Shown piece after piece: positions 17,907 to 26,527 of a DNA stretch of 64,000 nt. Within the stretch, counting starts at the first letter, position 1, and the number at the start of each line of letters is the position of its first letter. The position numbers were made by a program, and so were the translations under genes. The notes under the pieces were generated by a model. That model saw only the letters and a list, made by a program, of their open reading frames with translations. It was not told where the DNA came from and did not search any database. This DNA comes from Sphingomonadales bacterium Ga0077531 (GTDB lineage Bacteria > Pseudomonadota > Alphaproteobacteria > Sphingomonadales > Sphingomonadaceae), in NCBI GenBank assembly GCA_001464915.1, contig LNED01000038.1, positions 1-64,000 of the forward strand, in the 5' to 3' direction.

Positions 17907-19133
17907 ATGAACCGCACGGCGCTCCATTTTGCCTTGGCCGCAACCATTTGCGCCGCGCTGTTTGCCGTACTGCCAACCACCCGCGCACAAACAGCAGTGC
18001 AACTGATCGAGCCTGACGAAGCCGAAGCCGCGCTCGCCCGCGCCACCCGCGAAAGCCGCCGCGCCGAAGCCCGCGCCGCGCGCCTTTCCAACGCGGCAGA
18101 AGCCGCGACAGAAGCCGCGCAGCGCACCGCCAACGAAGCTGCCGCGCTCGCCGCACGGATCCAGCAAGCCGAGGCGGAAATCGAAGCCGCGCGCGCGCGT
18201 TACTCCATCGTGCGGGGAGAGCGTGCCGCCTTGACGGCACGGCTCGCCAAGAAGCAGGAGCCGACCGCGCGCCTCACCGCCGCCTTGCAGACCGCCGCGC
18301 GCCGACCGCTGGCGCTATCGGCGCTGCAGCCGGGTTCATTGAAAGACGTGGTGCACGTGCGCGCGGTGCTTGCCAGCGCCGTGCCACAAATCCGCGCCCG
18401 CACCGCCGCTTTGCGCAGCGAGTTGGACCGGGGACGGGCCTTGGAGACGCAGGCGGCACGTGCGCTCGATCAATTGCGTGCGGGCGAAGGCGCGCTGCGC
18501 GACCGGCGGGTGGAGCTGGCCGCGCTGGAAAACCAGCAGCGGCTTGCCTCGCGCACTGCACGCGGCGCGGCTTTGCGGGAAGGCGAACGGGCGCTGGCGC
18601 TGGCTGAGGAGGCGCGCGATCTTGATGGTTTGGTCGATCGGCTGGACGACATCGCGGCGCTGCGGCAAGAACTCGCGGCGCTGCCGGGGCCGGTGCTGCG
18701 TCCTACCAATCTCGCCGCGCCGCTTGCTGCTTCCCCCACCGCCGCACCGTCGCCCGCCGCCAGCACGCCGCCGCCACGCGATTTTCAGCTGCCGGTGCAG
18801 GGCCGCACTCTGGTGGGGTTTGGAGCCAAGCGTGACAGCGGGCTGGCCAGCACCGGGCTGACCCTCGCCCCGGCGGGGGGCGCGCAAGTGGTTGCGCCGG
18901 GACGCGGCCGCGTGGCTTTTGCGGGCGTCTATCGCGGATTCGGGCGAATCGTCATCATCGAGCACGACGGCGGCTGGACCAGTTTGGTCACCGGGCTTGA
19001 ACGGGTGAATGTTGCAGTGGGCGATAGCGTGATTGGTGGAAGCCCGATGGGGGTTGCGGACAGACGCGGAACGGCTGTGACGTTCGAGCTTCGCCGTGCA
19101 GGAAATCCGGTCAACCCTTTGCAATTCCTGTGA
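17907..19133 (+). CDS. EnvC-like murein hydrolase activator (degenerate LytM domain)
   Basis: 408 residues: a signal peptide (cleavage after TTRAQ, near residue 30), a long Ala/Glu/Arg-rich coiled coil (residues 35-240), a Pro/Ala linker and a C-terminal LytM-like domain. The zinc ligands are lost: where peptidases have HxGxD, YAHL and HLHFE, this has STGLTLA, SLVTG and TAVTFELRR. That is the state of EnvC, which activates amidases at the division site instead of cutting murein itself. It starts 4 bases after rlmH and is followed by ctpA, as in many alphaproteobacteria. Confidence 0.88.
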   Translation: MNRTALHFALAATICAALFAVLPTTRAQTAVQLIEPDEAEAALARATRESRRAEARAARLSNAAEAATEAAQRTANEAAALAARIQQAEAEIEAARARYSIVRGERAALTARLAKKQEPTARLTAALQTAARRPLALSALQPGSLKDVVHVRAVLASAVPQIRARTAALRSELDRGRALETQAARALDQLRAGEGALRDRRVELAALENQQRLASRTARGAALREGERALALAEEARDLDGLVDRLDDIAALRQELAALPGPVLRPTNLAAPLAASPTAAPSPAASTPPPRDFQLPVQGRTLVGFGAKRDSGLASTGLTLAPAGGAQVVAPGRGRVAFAGVYRGFGRIVIIEHDGGWTSLVTGLERVNVAVGDSVIGGSPMGVADRRGTAVTFELRRAGNPVNPLQFL

Positions 19134-19270
19134 TAAGCCTGAACGCGACGGCAAAAATTTGCATCCGCCCTGTCCCGTTCCGATATCATCATCCCGCCTA
19201 AGCGCGCGTCTATCTGGCGTTAAGCTCGGCAAGCCTATACATTCGCACTCCAAAGGAGCCTCTCGCACCC

Positions 19271-20620
19271 ATGAAAATCGCCGCTCTCCTGCGCAGTGCC
19301 GCCCTCGTGACCGCTGTTGCGCTGATCCCCGCCACCACGGCCACAATGGCGCAGGTCGATGGCCGCGCCGGGCCTGAATTTGCCAAGCTGTTTGCCGTCT
19401 TCCAACGGGTCAAGGCGAGCTACGTCGAGCCGGTTGAGGATGAGGTGCTGATCCGCGGCGCGATTGATGGGATGCTGGCCGCGCTCGATCCGCATTCGGC
19501 CTATCTCGACGGGAGCGATCTTGAGCGGTTGGAAACGCTGATCGACGGCAATTATTCGGGCCTCGGCCTGTCGGTCGTCATGGAAGATGGCGCGGTCAAA
19601 GTGGTATCGCCGTTCAAGGGCAGCCCGGCTGACGCGGTGGGGATCAAGGCGGGCGATTTCATCACGCATCTGGATGGCAAGCTGATCTATGGCGGCAGCC
19701 TGGATGATGCAGTGGCGCAGATGCGCGGGCCTTCGGGTACATCGATCCAGTTGACGATTTTCCGACCGGGCCGCGAAGAGCCTTTGGAAGTGAATGTAAA
19801 GCGCGGCGTGATTGAATTGGAGCCGGTCACTCACGAATTTGCACCGGGCAATATCGGCGTCATCACCGTCAACGAATTCTCTGCCGATGTCGGCGCGGAT
19901 GTGTTCGCGGCGTGGCAGGCGATTCTCAAGCAAGCACCCGGCGGGCGGATTAACGGGCTAGTGCTCGACCTGCGCAACAATCCGGGCGGTAGCCTCGACG
20001 AATCGGTGGCGCTGTCTGACCTGTTCCTCACCGAAGGCCGGATCGTCAGCCAGCGCGGCCGCGCGCGGGGTGAGACGATCCTCTATGATGCCGAGACGGT
20101 TTATCGCGGCGACATGGCCGAAGGCGTGCCGATGATCGTGCTGATCAATGCAGGTTCGGCCTCGGCATCAGAGATTGTTGCCGGCGCCTTGCAGGATCAC
20201 CGCCGCGCGCTGATCATGGGCGAACGCAGCTTTGGCAAGGGCTCTGTGCAGTCGCTGCTGCCGCTCGGCACGGATGCGGCGCTCAAGTTGACGACTGCGC
20301 GGTACTTTACCCCGGCGGGCAAATCGGTGCAGGAAGGCGGGATCAAGCCTGATATTGCTGTGCCGCAGTTGTCCGATCCCGACATGGCGCTGCGGGTCAA
20401 GTACCAGACCCGCGAAAGCGATCTGCGCGGCCACTTGATCAACGAACTGGGCATCAAGGACGAGGAGTTGGAGGCGGACAAGTCTCCGGATCCGCGCTTC
20501 CAACTGACCGCCGCTCAGCTTGAAGAGCAAGGCGTGAAGGATTTCCAGCTGCACTACGCCAAGGAAACCCTGCGCCGCACCACCAAGAGCACGGTGGCGC
20601 TTCGCTCGCCAAAGCGTTAG
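19271..20620 (+). CDS. ctpA: S41 family carboxy-terminal processing peptidase
   Basis: 449 residues. It has a signal peptide (cleavage near AMAQ, residue 28), a PDZ domain (residues 95-180, with SGLGLSV and GIKAGDFITHLDG) and the S41 catalytic core: GSASASE with the likely serine at 298, and GERSFGKGSVQ with the lysine at 323, the 25-residue spacing of the Ser/Lys dyad. A periplasmic protease that trims C-termini, often of murein hydrolases; being next to the EnvC-like gene fits that. GGAG lies before the ATG. Confidence 0.95.
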   Translation: MKIAALLRSAALVTAVALIPATTATMAQVDGRAGPEFAKLFAVFQRVKASYVEPVEDEVLIRGAIDGMLAALDPHSAYLDGSDLERLETLIDGNYSGLGLSVVMEDGAVKVVSPFKGSPADAVGIKAGDFITHLDGKLIYGGSLDDAVAQMRGPSGTSIQLTIFRPGREEPLEVNVKRGVIELEPVTHEFAPGNIGVITVNEFSADVGADVFAAWQAILKQAPGGRINGLVLDLRNNPGGSLDESVALSDLFLTEGRIVSQRGRARGETILYDAETVYRGDMAEGVPMIVLINAGSASASEIVAGALQDHRRALIMGERSFGKGSVQSLLPLGTDAALKLTTARYFTPAGKSVQEGGIKPDIAVPQLSDPDMALRVKYQTRESDLRGHLINELGIKDEELEADKSPDPRFQLTAAQLEEQGVKDFQLHYAKETLRRTTKSTVALRSPKR

Positions 20621-20629
20621 AGCGGCCGG

Positions 20630-21082
20630 ATGGACAATCTGGGTAAGGCACGGGCTTTGGCCGTGCTGGTTCCTGCCGCATTGCTCGGCGGGGCCTATAT
20701 CGCGCAATATGCTTTCGGCCTGCCGCCGTGCGAAATGTGCTGGTGGCAACGCTACCCGCATTTCGCTGCGCTCGGTATCGGCGCGTTGGCGTTTTTCCTG
20801 AAGCCCGCACAGGTGTGGGCCGCACTGGCGGGCCTCGCGATCCTCACATCAGGGTTGATCGGCGGCTTTCACGCCGGCGTCGAATATGGCTGGTGGGAAG
20901 GCATCACCGGCTGTTCGACGCTGCCGACCAATATCGATGTGATGGACCCGTCGGCCGCGCCGCTGATCCGCTGCGATGTCGCACCGTGGACGCTGTGGGG
21001 GATTTCACTCGCGGGGTTCAATTTTCTGATTTCGAGCATTTCGGGTGCGGCCATTGTCGCGCTCGCCGCGTATCGTAAGTAA
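20630..21082 (+). CDS. dsbB: Disulfide bond formation protein B
   Basis: 150 residues with four transmembrane helices. The first periplasmic loop has CEMCWWQRYPH (quinone-linked CxxC) and the second has cysteines at GCSTL and RCDVAPW. DsbB reoxidises DsbA with ubiquinone in the inner membrane. It follows ctpA by 9 bases and precedes coq7, a ubiquinone-pathway gene, by 24 bases, so the three are probably one operon. Confidence 0.92.
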   Translation: MDNLGKARALAVLVPAALLGGAYIAQYAFGLPPCEMCWWQRYPHFAALGIGALAFFLKPAQVWAALAGLAILTSGLIGGFHAGVEYGWWEGITGCSTLPTNIDVMDPSAAPLIRCDVAPWTLWGISLAGFNFLISSISGAAIVALAAYRK

Positions 21083-21106
21083 GCGACTGCCCAAAAGGAA
21101 CGCAGC

Positions 21107-21628
21107 ATGGAACGCGAAGAACTCCACCGCATGATCCGGGTCGACCAGGCCGGTGAATTCGGCGCGACCCGGATTTACGAAGGCCAGCTGGCCGTGATGG
21201 GTGATCGCGGGCCGCACTCGGCGGAAATTCGCCACATGGCCGCGCAAGAAGCGGAGCACCGTGCGAAGTTCGATGCGCTGCTCAACCGGCGCGGCGTGCG
21301 CCCCACGGCGCTGCACCCGTTCTGGTCGGCGGCGGGATATGCGCTGGGCGCGGGCACGGCGCTGCTCGGCCCGGAGGCGGCGATGGCTTGCACCGCGGCG
21401 GTCGAAACCGAGATCGACAAGCATTATTCCGAACAGCTCGACAAGCTGGTGGCGAGCGGAGCTGATCCTGAGTTGGCCGAAATGATCGAAGCGTTCCGCG
21501 AAGACGAACGCGATCACCGCGATGCTGCGCTCGCTAACGGCGCCGAACGCGCGCCCGCCTATCCGCTGCTGGCCGGGGTGATTCGGCTGGGATGCCGGAT
21601 TGCAATCAAGGTGAGTGAGCGCCTATGA
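21107..21628 (+). CDS. coq7: Demethoxyubiquinone hydroxylase (Coq7/UbiF type)
   Basis: 173 residues. Di-iron ligands sit in two repeated halves: E at EFGATRIYEGQ and AAQEAEHRAKF, then AVETEIDKHYSEQ and FREDERDHRD. It adds the last hydroxyl to the ubiquinone ring at the membrane surface. The AAAGGAACG site fits the ATG. The stop codon TGA is also the first three bases of the conserved TGATTTG that opens copy 2 of the four-hairpin element. Confidence 0.95.
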   Translation: MEREELHRMIRVDQAGEFGATRIYEGQLAVMGDRGPHSAEIRHMAAQEAEHRAKFDALLNRRGVRPTALHPFWSAAGYALGAGTALLGPEAAMACTAAVETEIDKHYSEQLDKLVASGADPELAEMIEAFREDERDHRDAALANGAERAPAYPLLAGVIRLGCRIAIKVSERL

Positions 21629-21732
21629 TTTGCGCACCCGCCTCAGCGGGTGCGTCCTCGGCGCTGTTTCAAGCCCTTTGGGCTTGAGCACCTGCGGGCG
21701 GCCGGTCGGCCTTGCGGTCGCATCGCGACCGT
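21626..21732 (+). repeat. Four-hairpin intergenic element, copy 2 (after coq7)
   Basis: It begins with the coq7 stop codon (TGATTTGCGC). Hairpins: D 21634-21653 (GCACCCGC/GCGGGTGC), C 21670-21686 (CAAGCCC-TTT-GGGCTTG), B 21700-21711 (GGCCG-GT-CGGCC) and A 21715-21731 (CGGTCGC-ATC-GCGACCG). Compared with copy 1, stems B, D and A have changed on both sides and remain paired, while linkers TCCTCGG, CGGGC and CTTGCGG are kept. It lies between two converging genes. Confidence 0.9.
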
Positions 21733-21743
21733 TTCACTCGCGA

Positions 21744-23033
21744 TTACAAGCTCCAGTAAACTAGTCCCTCTGGCAGCCCATCTCTCGCCAAAGCGCTTTT
21801 CACGTCGACCAGCACCCCGCCCTTGCGCACCCGCCCCGTCAGCGCCGCCGGGTCAGCCAGATACTCGGCATGGTTCACCGCCAGCACCAGCGCATCAAGG
21901 TCTGCCAATTCCTCGGGCGGGCTCAGTGTGATGCCATATTCGTGCAGCGCCGCGCCGGGCTCTGCCAAGGGATCGCTCACCAGCGCGGTGATGCCGTATT
22001 CGGCGAGTTCGGCAAGGATATCGGGCACCTTGGAATTGCGGATATCGGGCACGTCCTGCTTGAAGGTCAGCCCCATGACACCAACCCGTGCCCCGCACAG
22101 CGAGATGCCTTGGCCGACCAGCAGCTTGACCAGCTTTTGCGCAATCGCCTGGCCCATCGCATCATTGATCCGCCGCCCGGCGAGGATCACCTCGGGCCGA
22201 TAGCCGAGCTTCTCCGCCGCTGCGGTGAGGTAGAACGGATCGACCCCGATGCAGTGCCCGCCGACCAGACCGGGGGTGAAGGGCAGGAAGTTCCATTTCG
22301 TCCCCGCTGCCGCCAACACATCGCGCGTGGCGATGCCCATTCGGTCAAAGATCAGCGCGATTTCGTTCATCAGCGCAATGTTGAGATCGCGCTGGGTATT
22401 CTCGATCACCTTGGCCGCTTCGGCCACCTTGATCGAGGGGGCTTCGTGCAGGCCAACGTCGACAATCGCGCCGTAAACGGCGCGCATCCGGGCGAGCGCG
22501 GCGGGGTTTTCGGCAGCGATGATCTTGGTGATTGTCTCCAGCCGGTGCACCTGATCACCCGGATTGATCCGTTCCGGGCTGTAGCCAAGCGTGAAATCAT
22601 GGCCCTGTTTCAGGCCTGAATGCGCTTCGAGCCACGGGCCGCAAATATCCTCGGTCACGCCCGGGAACACGGTCGATTCGAACACCACCAGCGCGCCTTT
22701 GGATAGGCGCGGGCCGATGGTTTCGCAGGCCTTTTGCAGCGGGGTGAGATCGGGGCGGCGTTCTTCGGTGATCGGGGTCGGCACGGTGACGATGATCAGG
22801 CTCGCGCCTTCGAGCACGGCGGGATCGCCTGAGACGGCAAGACCGCATGACGCCAATCGCGCATCGCTGATTTCGCGGGTGGCATCGTGTCCGTCTTGTA
22901 AGGCGGCAATGCGCGCGGATGAAATGTCGAAGCCTGTGACCCGCACGCCGCGCGCGGCCAGCCGCTCGGCCAGCGCCACCGCCACCGGTAGGCCGACATA
23001 GCCAAGCCCCACGACTGCAATCGTCTCGTTCAT
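21744..23033 (-). CDS. Nucleotide-sugar dehydrogenase (UDP-HexNAc 6-dehydrogenase, TviB/WbpO type)
   Basis: 429 residues. Rossmann motif VGLGYVGLPVAVAL at the start; NTQRDLNIALMNEI and the catalytic-cysteine segment GLVGGHCIGVDPFYLT mark the UDP-N-acetylhexosamine branch (UDP-GalNAc or UDP-GlcNAc to the uronate), as opposed to UDP-glucose. It probably supplies precursors for a surface polysaccharide. A sugar epimerase gene on the same strand starts 1.7 kb upstream, with an oppositely oriented secreted protein between them; no other capsule genes are in view. Confidence 0.88.
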   Translation of the reverse strand: MNETIAVVGLGYVGLPVAVALAERLAARGVRVTGFDISSARIAALQDGHDATREISDARLASCGLAVSGDPAVLEGASLIIVTVPTPITEERRPDLTPLQKACETIGPRLSKGALVVFESTVFPGVTEDICGPWLEAHSGLKQGHDFTLGYSPERINPGDQVHRLETITKIIAAENPAALARMRAVYGAIVDVGLHEAPSIKVAEAAKVIENTQRDLNIALMNEIALIFDRMGIATRDVLAAAGTKWNFLPFTPGLVGGHCIGVDPFYLTAAAEKLGYRPEVILAGRRINDAMGQAIAQKLVKLLVGQGISLCGARVGVMGLTFKQDVPDIRNSKVPDILAELAEYGITALVSDPLAEPGAALHEYGITLSPPEELADLDALVLAVNHAEYLADPAALTGRVRKGGVLVDVKSALARDGLPEGLVYWSL

Positions 23034-23186
23034 GCGGGCGCGTCTAGCTTAACAGGACTCAATTTTTCGCTAACCACCCGCGCAGGGCGGCCTTCACCAA
23101 CGGTTCAGCCCCTCGGGCCTAGACAAGCGGTGTATTAGAGGGGCATGGCTTGCGCATCTGCCGCGCCCGTAAAAGGATCACCCGCG

Positions 23187-23759
23187 ATGAAGCACCTGCT
23201 CGCCCCCGCTGCCCTCCTCTCCGCCGCCGCTTTTGCCGCTGCCAGTCCGGCTGCTGCGCAAAGCGCGAACGAGAAGATCAACATGGTGATCGCCTATAGC
23301 GCCGATGAATGCCCGGTGGCGCAGCCCGGTGAAGTGGTGATCTGCGAAATTCTGGTCGAGGCTGACCGTTACCGCATCCCGTCGAACCTGCGTTACAGCG
23401 ATTCGCCCGAGAATGTTGCTCGCGCGCGGCAGGTCGATGAAATCAAATATGTCGGCGATTTCGGCGCGATGAGCTGCAGTCCGGCGGGCGCGGGCGGGTT
23501 TACCGGCTGCACCCAGAAATTCATCGAAGCCGCCTACAAGGACCGCGCCGAGGCTGACAATGTGCGCTTTGGCCTGCTGATCGAAGAAGCGCGGGCCGAG
23601 CGGCTTTCCACCATCGACGCCGATGCCGCAGCCGAGCAGGAGCGGGTCGAATCGATCGAGCGCGAATACCTCCAGCGGCTTGAGCGCGAGCGCGATGCCG
23701 AATTGCCGGGTGAGGCAGCGCTGCCTGCTCCGCAGGATGCGCCTGAAAAGCCGCTCTAG
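23187..23759 (+). CDS. Secreted protein of unknown function
   Basis: 190 residues from the ATG at 23187, preceded by AAAAGGA. It has a signal peptide (MKHLLAPAALLSAAAFAAAS, cleavage after PAAAQ), then a domain with cysteine pairs (DECPV, VICEI, MSCSP, TGCTQ) and the segment ADRYRIPSNLR, which recurs in secreted proteins of sphingomonads. The last 60 residues form a charged helix. Its TAG stop shares the palindrome CTAG with the stop codon of the converging epimerase gene. Function unknown. Confidence 0.78.
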   Translation: MKHLLAPAALLSAAAFAAASPAAAQSANEKINMVIAYSADECPVAQPGEVVICEILVEADRYRIPSNLRYSDSPENVARARQVDEIKYVGDFGAMSCSPAGAGGFTGCTQKFIEAAYKDRAEADNVRFGLLIEEARAERLSTIDADAAAEQERVESIEREYLQRLERERDAELPGEAALPAPQDAPEKPL

Positions 23760-24769
23760 ATCCGGTAGTAATCTCGGTACCACGCGACAAATCGCCGCAC
23801 CCCTTCGCGGAACGGGGTCTGCGGCGCGTATCCGGTGAGCGATTGGAGCAGGCTAGCATTCGCCCACGTCGCGGGCACATCGCCTTGCTGCATCGGCAGG
23901 AAATTCTTGATCGCCTCCCGCCCGCATTCTTCTTCGATGGCGGTGATGAAATCCATCAGCCGCACTTTGTCGCCATTGCCGATATTGACCACCCGGAACG
24001 GCGCTACTGGCGAAAGGCTGTCGCCGCCCGCGATATCCTCAGGCGTCTCGGGCCGCACCGGCGCAGCGTCGATCAACAGCCGGATGCCGCGCACCAGATC
24101 GCTGACATAGGTGAAATCGCGGTACATATCGCCGTTGTTGTAGATATCGATCGGCGTGCCTTCGAGGATCCCGCGGGTGAACTTGAACAGCGCCATATCG
24201 GGCCGCCCCCACGGGCCATAGACGGTGAAGAACCGGAACATCGTGGTCGGCAAGTCCCACAGATGGGCATAGGAATGCGCCATCGCCTCGTTCGCCTTCT
24301 TGGTGGCGGCATAAAGCGTGAGCGGCGTGTCGCACTTCTGCCCCTCATCAAACGGCATATCGGTGTTGGCACCGTAGACCGACGAGGTTGACGCCATCAG
24401 CAGGTGATCCACGCCCAGCTCGCGCGCGCATTCCATCACGTTGAAGGTGCCGATCAGGTTGGCGTCGATGTAGGCGCGCGGGTTCTCCAGCGAATAGCGC
24501 ACCCCCGCCTGGGCGGCGAGATGGACGATCACATCGGGTTTTTCGGCGAGCGCCAGTGCGTGCAGCGCGTCGAAATCCTCCAGCATCCCCTCGGTGCAGG
24601 TGAAATGCGGGTGTTGCAGCAGCATCTGATGCCGACGCTGCTTGATCCGCACGTCATAGTAATCGGTCATCCCGTCAAAGCCGACGACGCGAAAACCCTC
24701 CTCCAGCAGCAGCTGCGAAAGATGAAAGCCGATGAACCCGGCAGAACCAGTGACAAGAACGGTACGCAT
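23756..24769 (-). CDS. NAD-dependent epimerase (UDP-glucuronate 4-epimerase-like)
   Basis: 337 residues of the extended SDR class. It has TGSAGFIGFHLSQLL at the N-terminus, the catalytic STSSVYG and YAATKKANE (Tyr-x3-Lys), and FFTVYGPWGRPDMALFKF, all characteristic of UDP-uronate 4-epimerases of the CapI/LspL type. It interconverts UDP-glucuronate and UDP-galacturonate or an N-acetyl analogue. It is probably functionally linked to the nucleotide-sugar dehydrogenase at 21744. Confidence 0.88.
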   Translation of the reverse strand: MRTVLVTGSAGFIGFHLSQLLLEEGFRVVGFDGMTDYYDVRIKQRRHQMLLQHPHFTCTEGMLEDFDALHALALAEKPDVIVHLAAQAGVRYSLENPRAYIDANLIGTFNVMECARELGVDHLLMASTSSVYGANTDMPFDEGQKCDTPLTLYAATKKANEAMAHSYAHLWDLPTTMFRFFTVYGPWGRPDMALFKFTRGILEGTPIDIYNNGDMYRDFTYVSDLVRGIRLLIDAAPVRPETPEDIAGGDSLSPVAPFRVVNIGNGDKVRLMDFITAIEEECGREAIKNFLPMQQGDVPATWANASLLQSLTGYAPQTPFREGVRRFVAWYRDYYRI

Positions 24770-24806
24770 GGTCAGCGCCTTACGCCGAAGCCTTTAAGAA
24801 AGCGCC

Positions 24807-25625
24807 CTAAGACAGCGCAATGTCGGGCGCGTCTTCCTGCTTCATGCCCACCACGTGATAGCCGGCGTCGACATGATGCGTCTCGCCTGTCACGCCGGAT
24901 GCGAGGTCGCTGAGCAGATACAGCGCCGACCCGCCGACATCGTCAATCGTGACATTGCGGCGCAGCGGAGCGTTCAGCTCGTTCCATTTGAGGATGTATC
25001 GGAAATCGCCGATCCCGCTCGCCGCCAGCGTCTTGATTGGCCCGGCGCTGATCGCGTTGACGCGGATATTGCGCGGGCCAAGGTCATTGGCGAGGTATTT
25101 GACGCTGGTTTCCAGCGCCGCTTTGGCCACGCCCATCACGTTGTAATGCGGCACGACCTTTTCCGCGCCGTAATAGCTCAGCGTCAGGATCGCCCCGCCG
25201 GTTTCAGGCATCATCGCCGCCGCACGCTGCGTGATCGCCACCAGCGAATAGGCCGAGATGTTCATGGTCATCAGGAAATTGTCGAGGCTGGTGTCGACAT
25301 AATGCCCGCGCAGCTCGTTCTTATCGGAAAAGCCGATCGCGTGAACGACGAAATCGAGACTGTCCCACCGCTGCTTCAGCGCGGCGAAAGCGGCGTCGAG
25401 CGAATCCATGCTGGAAACGTCGCACTCAAAGGTGAAATCGCTCCCCAATTCAGCGGCGAGCGGGATTACCCGCTTAGCCAGCGCGTCGCCCTGATACGAA
25501 AACGCCAGCTGCGCCCCGTGCTCGGCCAGCTTTTTGGCGATCCCCCACGCCAGCGACTTGTCATTGGCGAGGCCCATAATCAGGCCGCGTTTGCCGCTCA
25601 TCAATCCGGGCATTAGTCCGTCCAT
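24807..25625 (-). CDS. fabI: Enoyl-[acyl-carrier-protein] reductase (NADH) FabI
   Basis: 272 residues. The divergent SDR features of FabI are present: GLANDKSLAWGIA, an SYQGDAL segment, SYYGAEKVVPHYNVMGVAKAA (Tyr-x6-Lys) and SAGPIKTLAASGI. It catalyses the last step of each fatty-acid elongation cycle and is the triclosan target in many bacteria. The start codon directly abuts the stop codon of the BrkB-family gene, so the two are co-transcribed. Confidence 0.96.
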   Translation of the reverse strand: MDGLMPGLMSGKRGLIMGLANDKSLAWGIAKKLAEHGAQLAFSYQGDALAKRVIPLAAELGSDFTFECDVSSMDSLDAAFAALKQRWDSLDFVVHAIGFSDKNELRGHYVDTSLDNFLMTMNISAYSLVAITQRAAAMMPETGGAILTLSYYGAEKVVPHYNVMGVAKAALETSVKYLANDLGPRNIRVNAISAGPIKTLAASGIGDFRYILKWNELNAPLRRNVTIDDVGGSALYLLSDLASGVTGETHHVDAGYHVVGMKQEDAPDIALS

Positions 25626-26501
25626 TTACGTTTTCTCCTCGCTTGCCTCGCCGGGGGCCAGCGGCGGCCGTGTCAGCGCCAGCGCCGCGTTCAATTCCGC
25701 GCCGATAACGAGGCCAAGCCCAACGAGCCAGAAAAACAACAACGTCACCATGGCTCCGGCAAGGCTGCCATAGGTCAGATCATAGGTGAAGAACTGCCGC
25801 AGCACCACCGGTAGCGCGGCGGCGACCACGATCCACCACAGCATCGTGAACAGCGCGCCGGGCCATCGCGGCGCGCGGATTTTTCGAAATTGTGAAGGTG
25901 TCAGCGTGGCAAACAGCACGTAAAGCGAACTTGCCAGGCCCAACGCCGGCACCACCCGCGACAGGCTGAGCGTCGCAATCGCTTCGGCCAATTGCGGAAA
26001 GGATGCGGCGATCACCTCCTGCGCGGCGCCAATGGCAACCTGCGCAAACAGCGACAGCATCAGCACCACCACTGCCCCCAGAATCAGCCCAGCCGAAAAC
26101 AACCGGGTTTTCCAGAACGCCCCCGTCGGCGGGGTGCCATAGGCGCGGCGCAGGATGTCGCGGATCGTCTCAATCAGGCTCGACACCGTCCACAGCCCCA
26201 CCGCCGCGCCGAGCCACAGCAGCCAGCCCGACCGCGCGTAGATCACATCCTCAGCCACCGGCCCGATCACTGCCGCAACCGATGTTGGCAGCGCGCGCGT
26301 CACCGAGCCGATCATTGCCGCAGCATTGGCGCGCCCGCCAATCAGATCGAACAGCGCCGCGCCCAGAATAAAGAACGGGAAAATCGCCAGCATCGACAGG
26401 TAGGCAAGGTTGCCCGCATGGATAAATCCATCATTGAACGTGCCGCTGACCACCCGGCGGATGACCAGAACACCATGCTTGAAGTGGGCGGTGCCGGTCA
26501 C
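25626..26501 (-). CDS. YihY/BrkB family inner-membrane protein
   Basis: 291 residues with about six transmembrane helices. The family segments NLAYLSMLAIFPFFILGAAL near the N-terminus and YGSLAGAMVTLLFFWLVGLG near the end are clear. The true function of the family is unknown; older annotation as ribonuclease BN is not supported. Zero-base spacing to fabI downstream. Confidence 0.9.
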   Translation of the reverse strand: MTGTAHFKHGVLVIRRVVSGTFNDGFIHAGNLAYLSMLAIFPFFILGAALFDLIGGRANAAAMIGSVTRALPTSVAAVIGPVAEDVIYARSGWLLWLGAAVGLWTVSSLIETIRDILRRAYGTPPTGAFWKTRLFSAGLILGAVVVLMLSLFAQVAIGAAQEVIAASFPQLAEAIATLSLSRVVPALGLASSLYVLFATLTPSQFRKIRAPRWPGALFTMLWWIVVAAALPVVLRQFFTYDLTYGSLAGAMVTLLFFWLVGLGLVIGAELNAALALTRPPLAPGEASEEKT

Positions 26502-26527
26502 CGTTTAATGAGCCACGCGCCCGGCCA

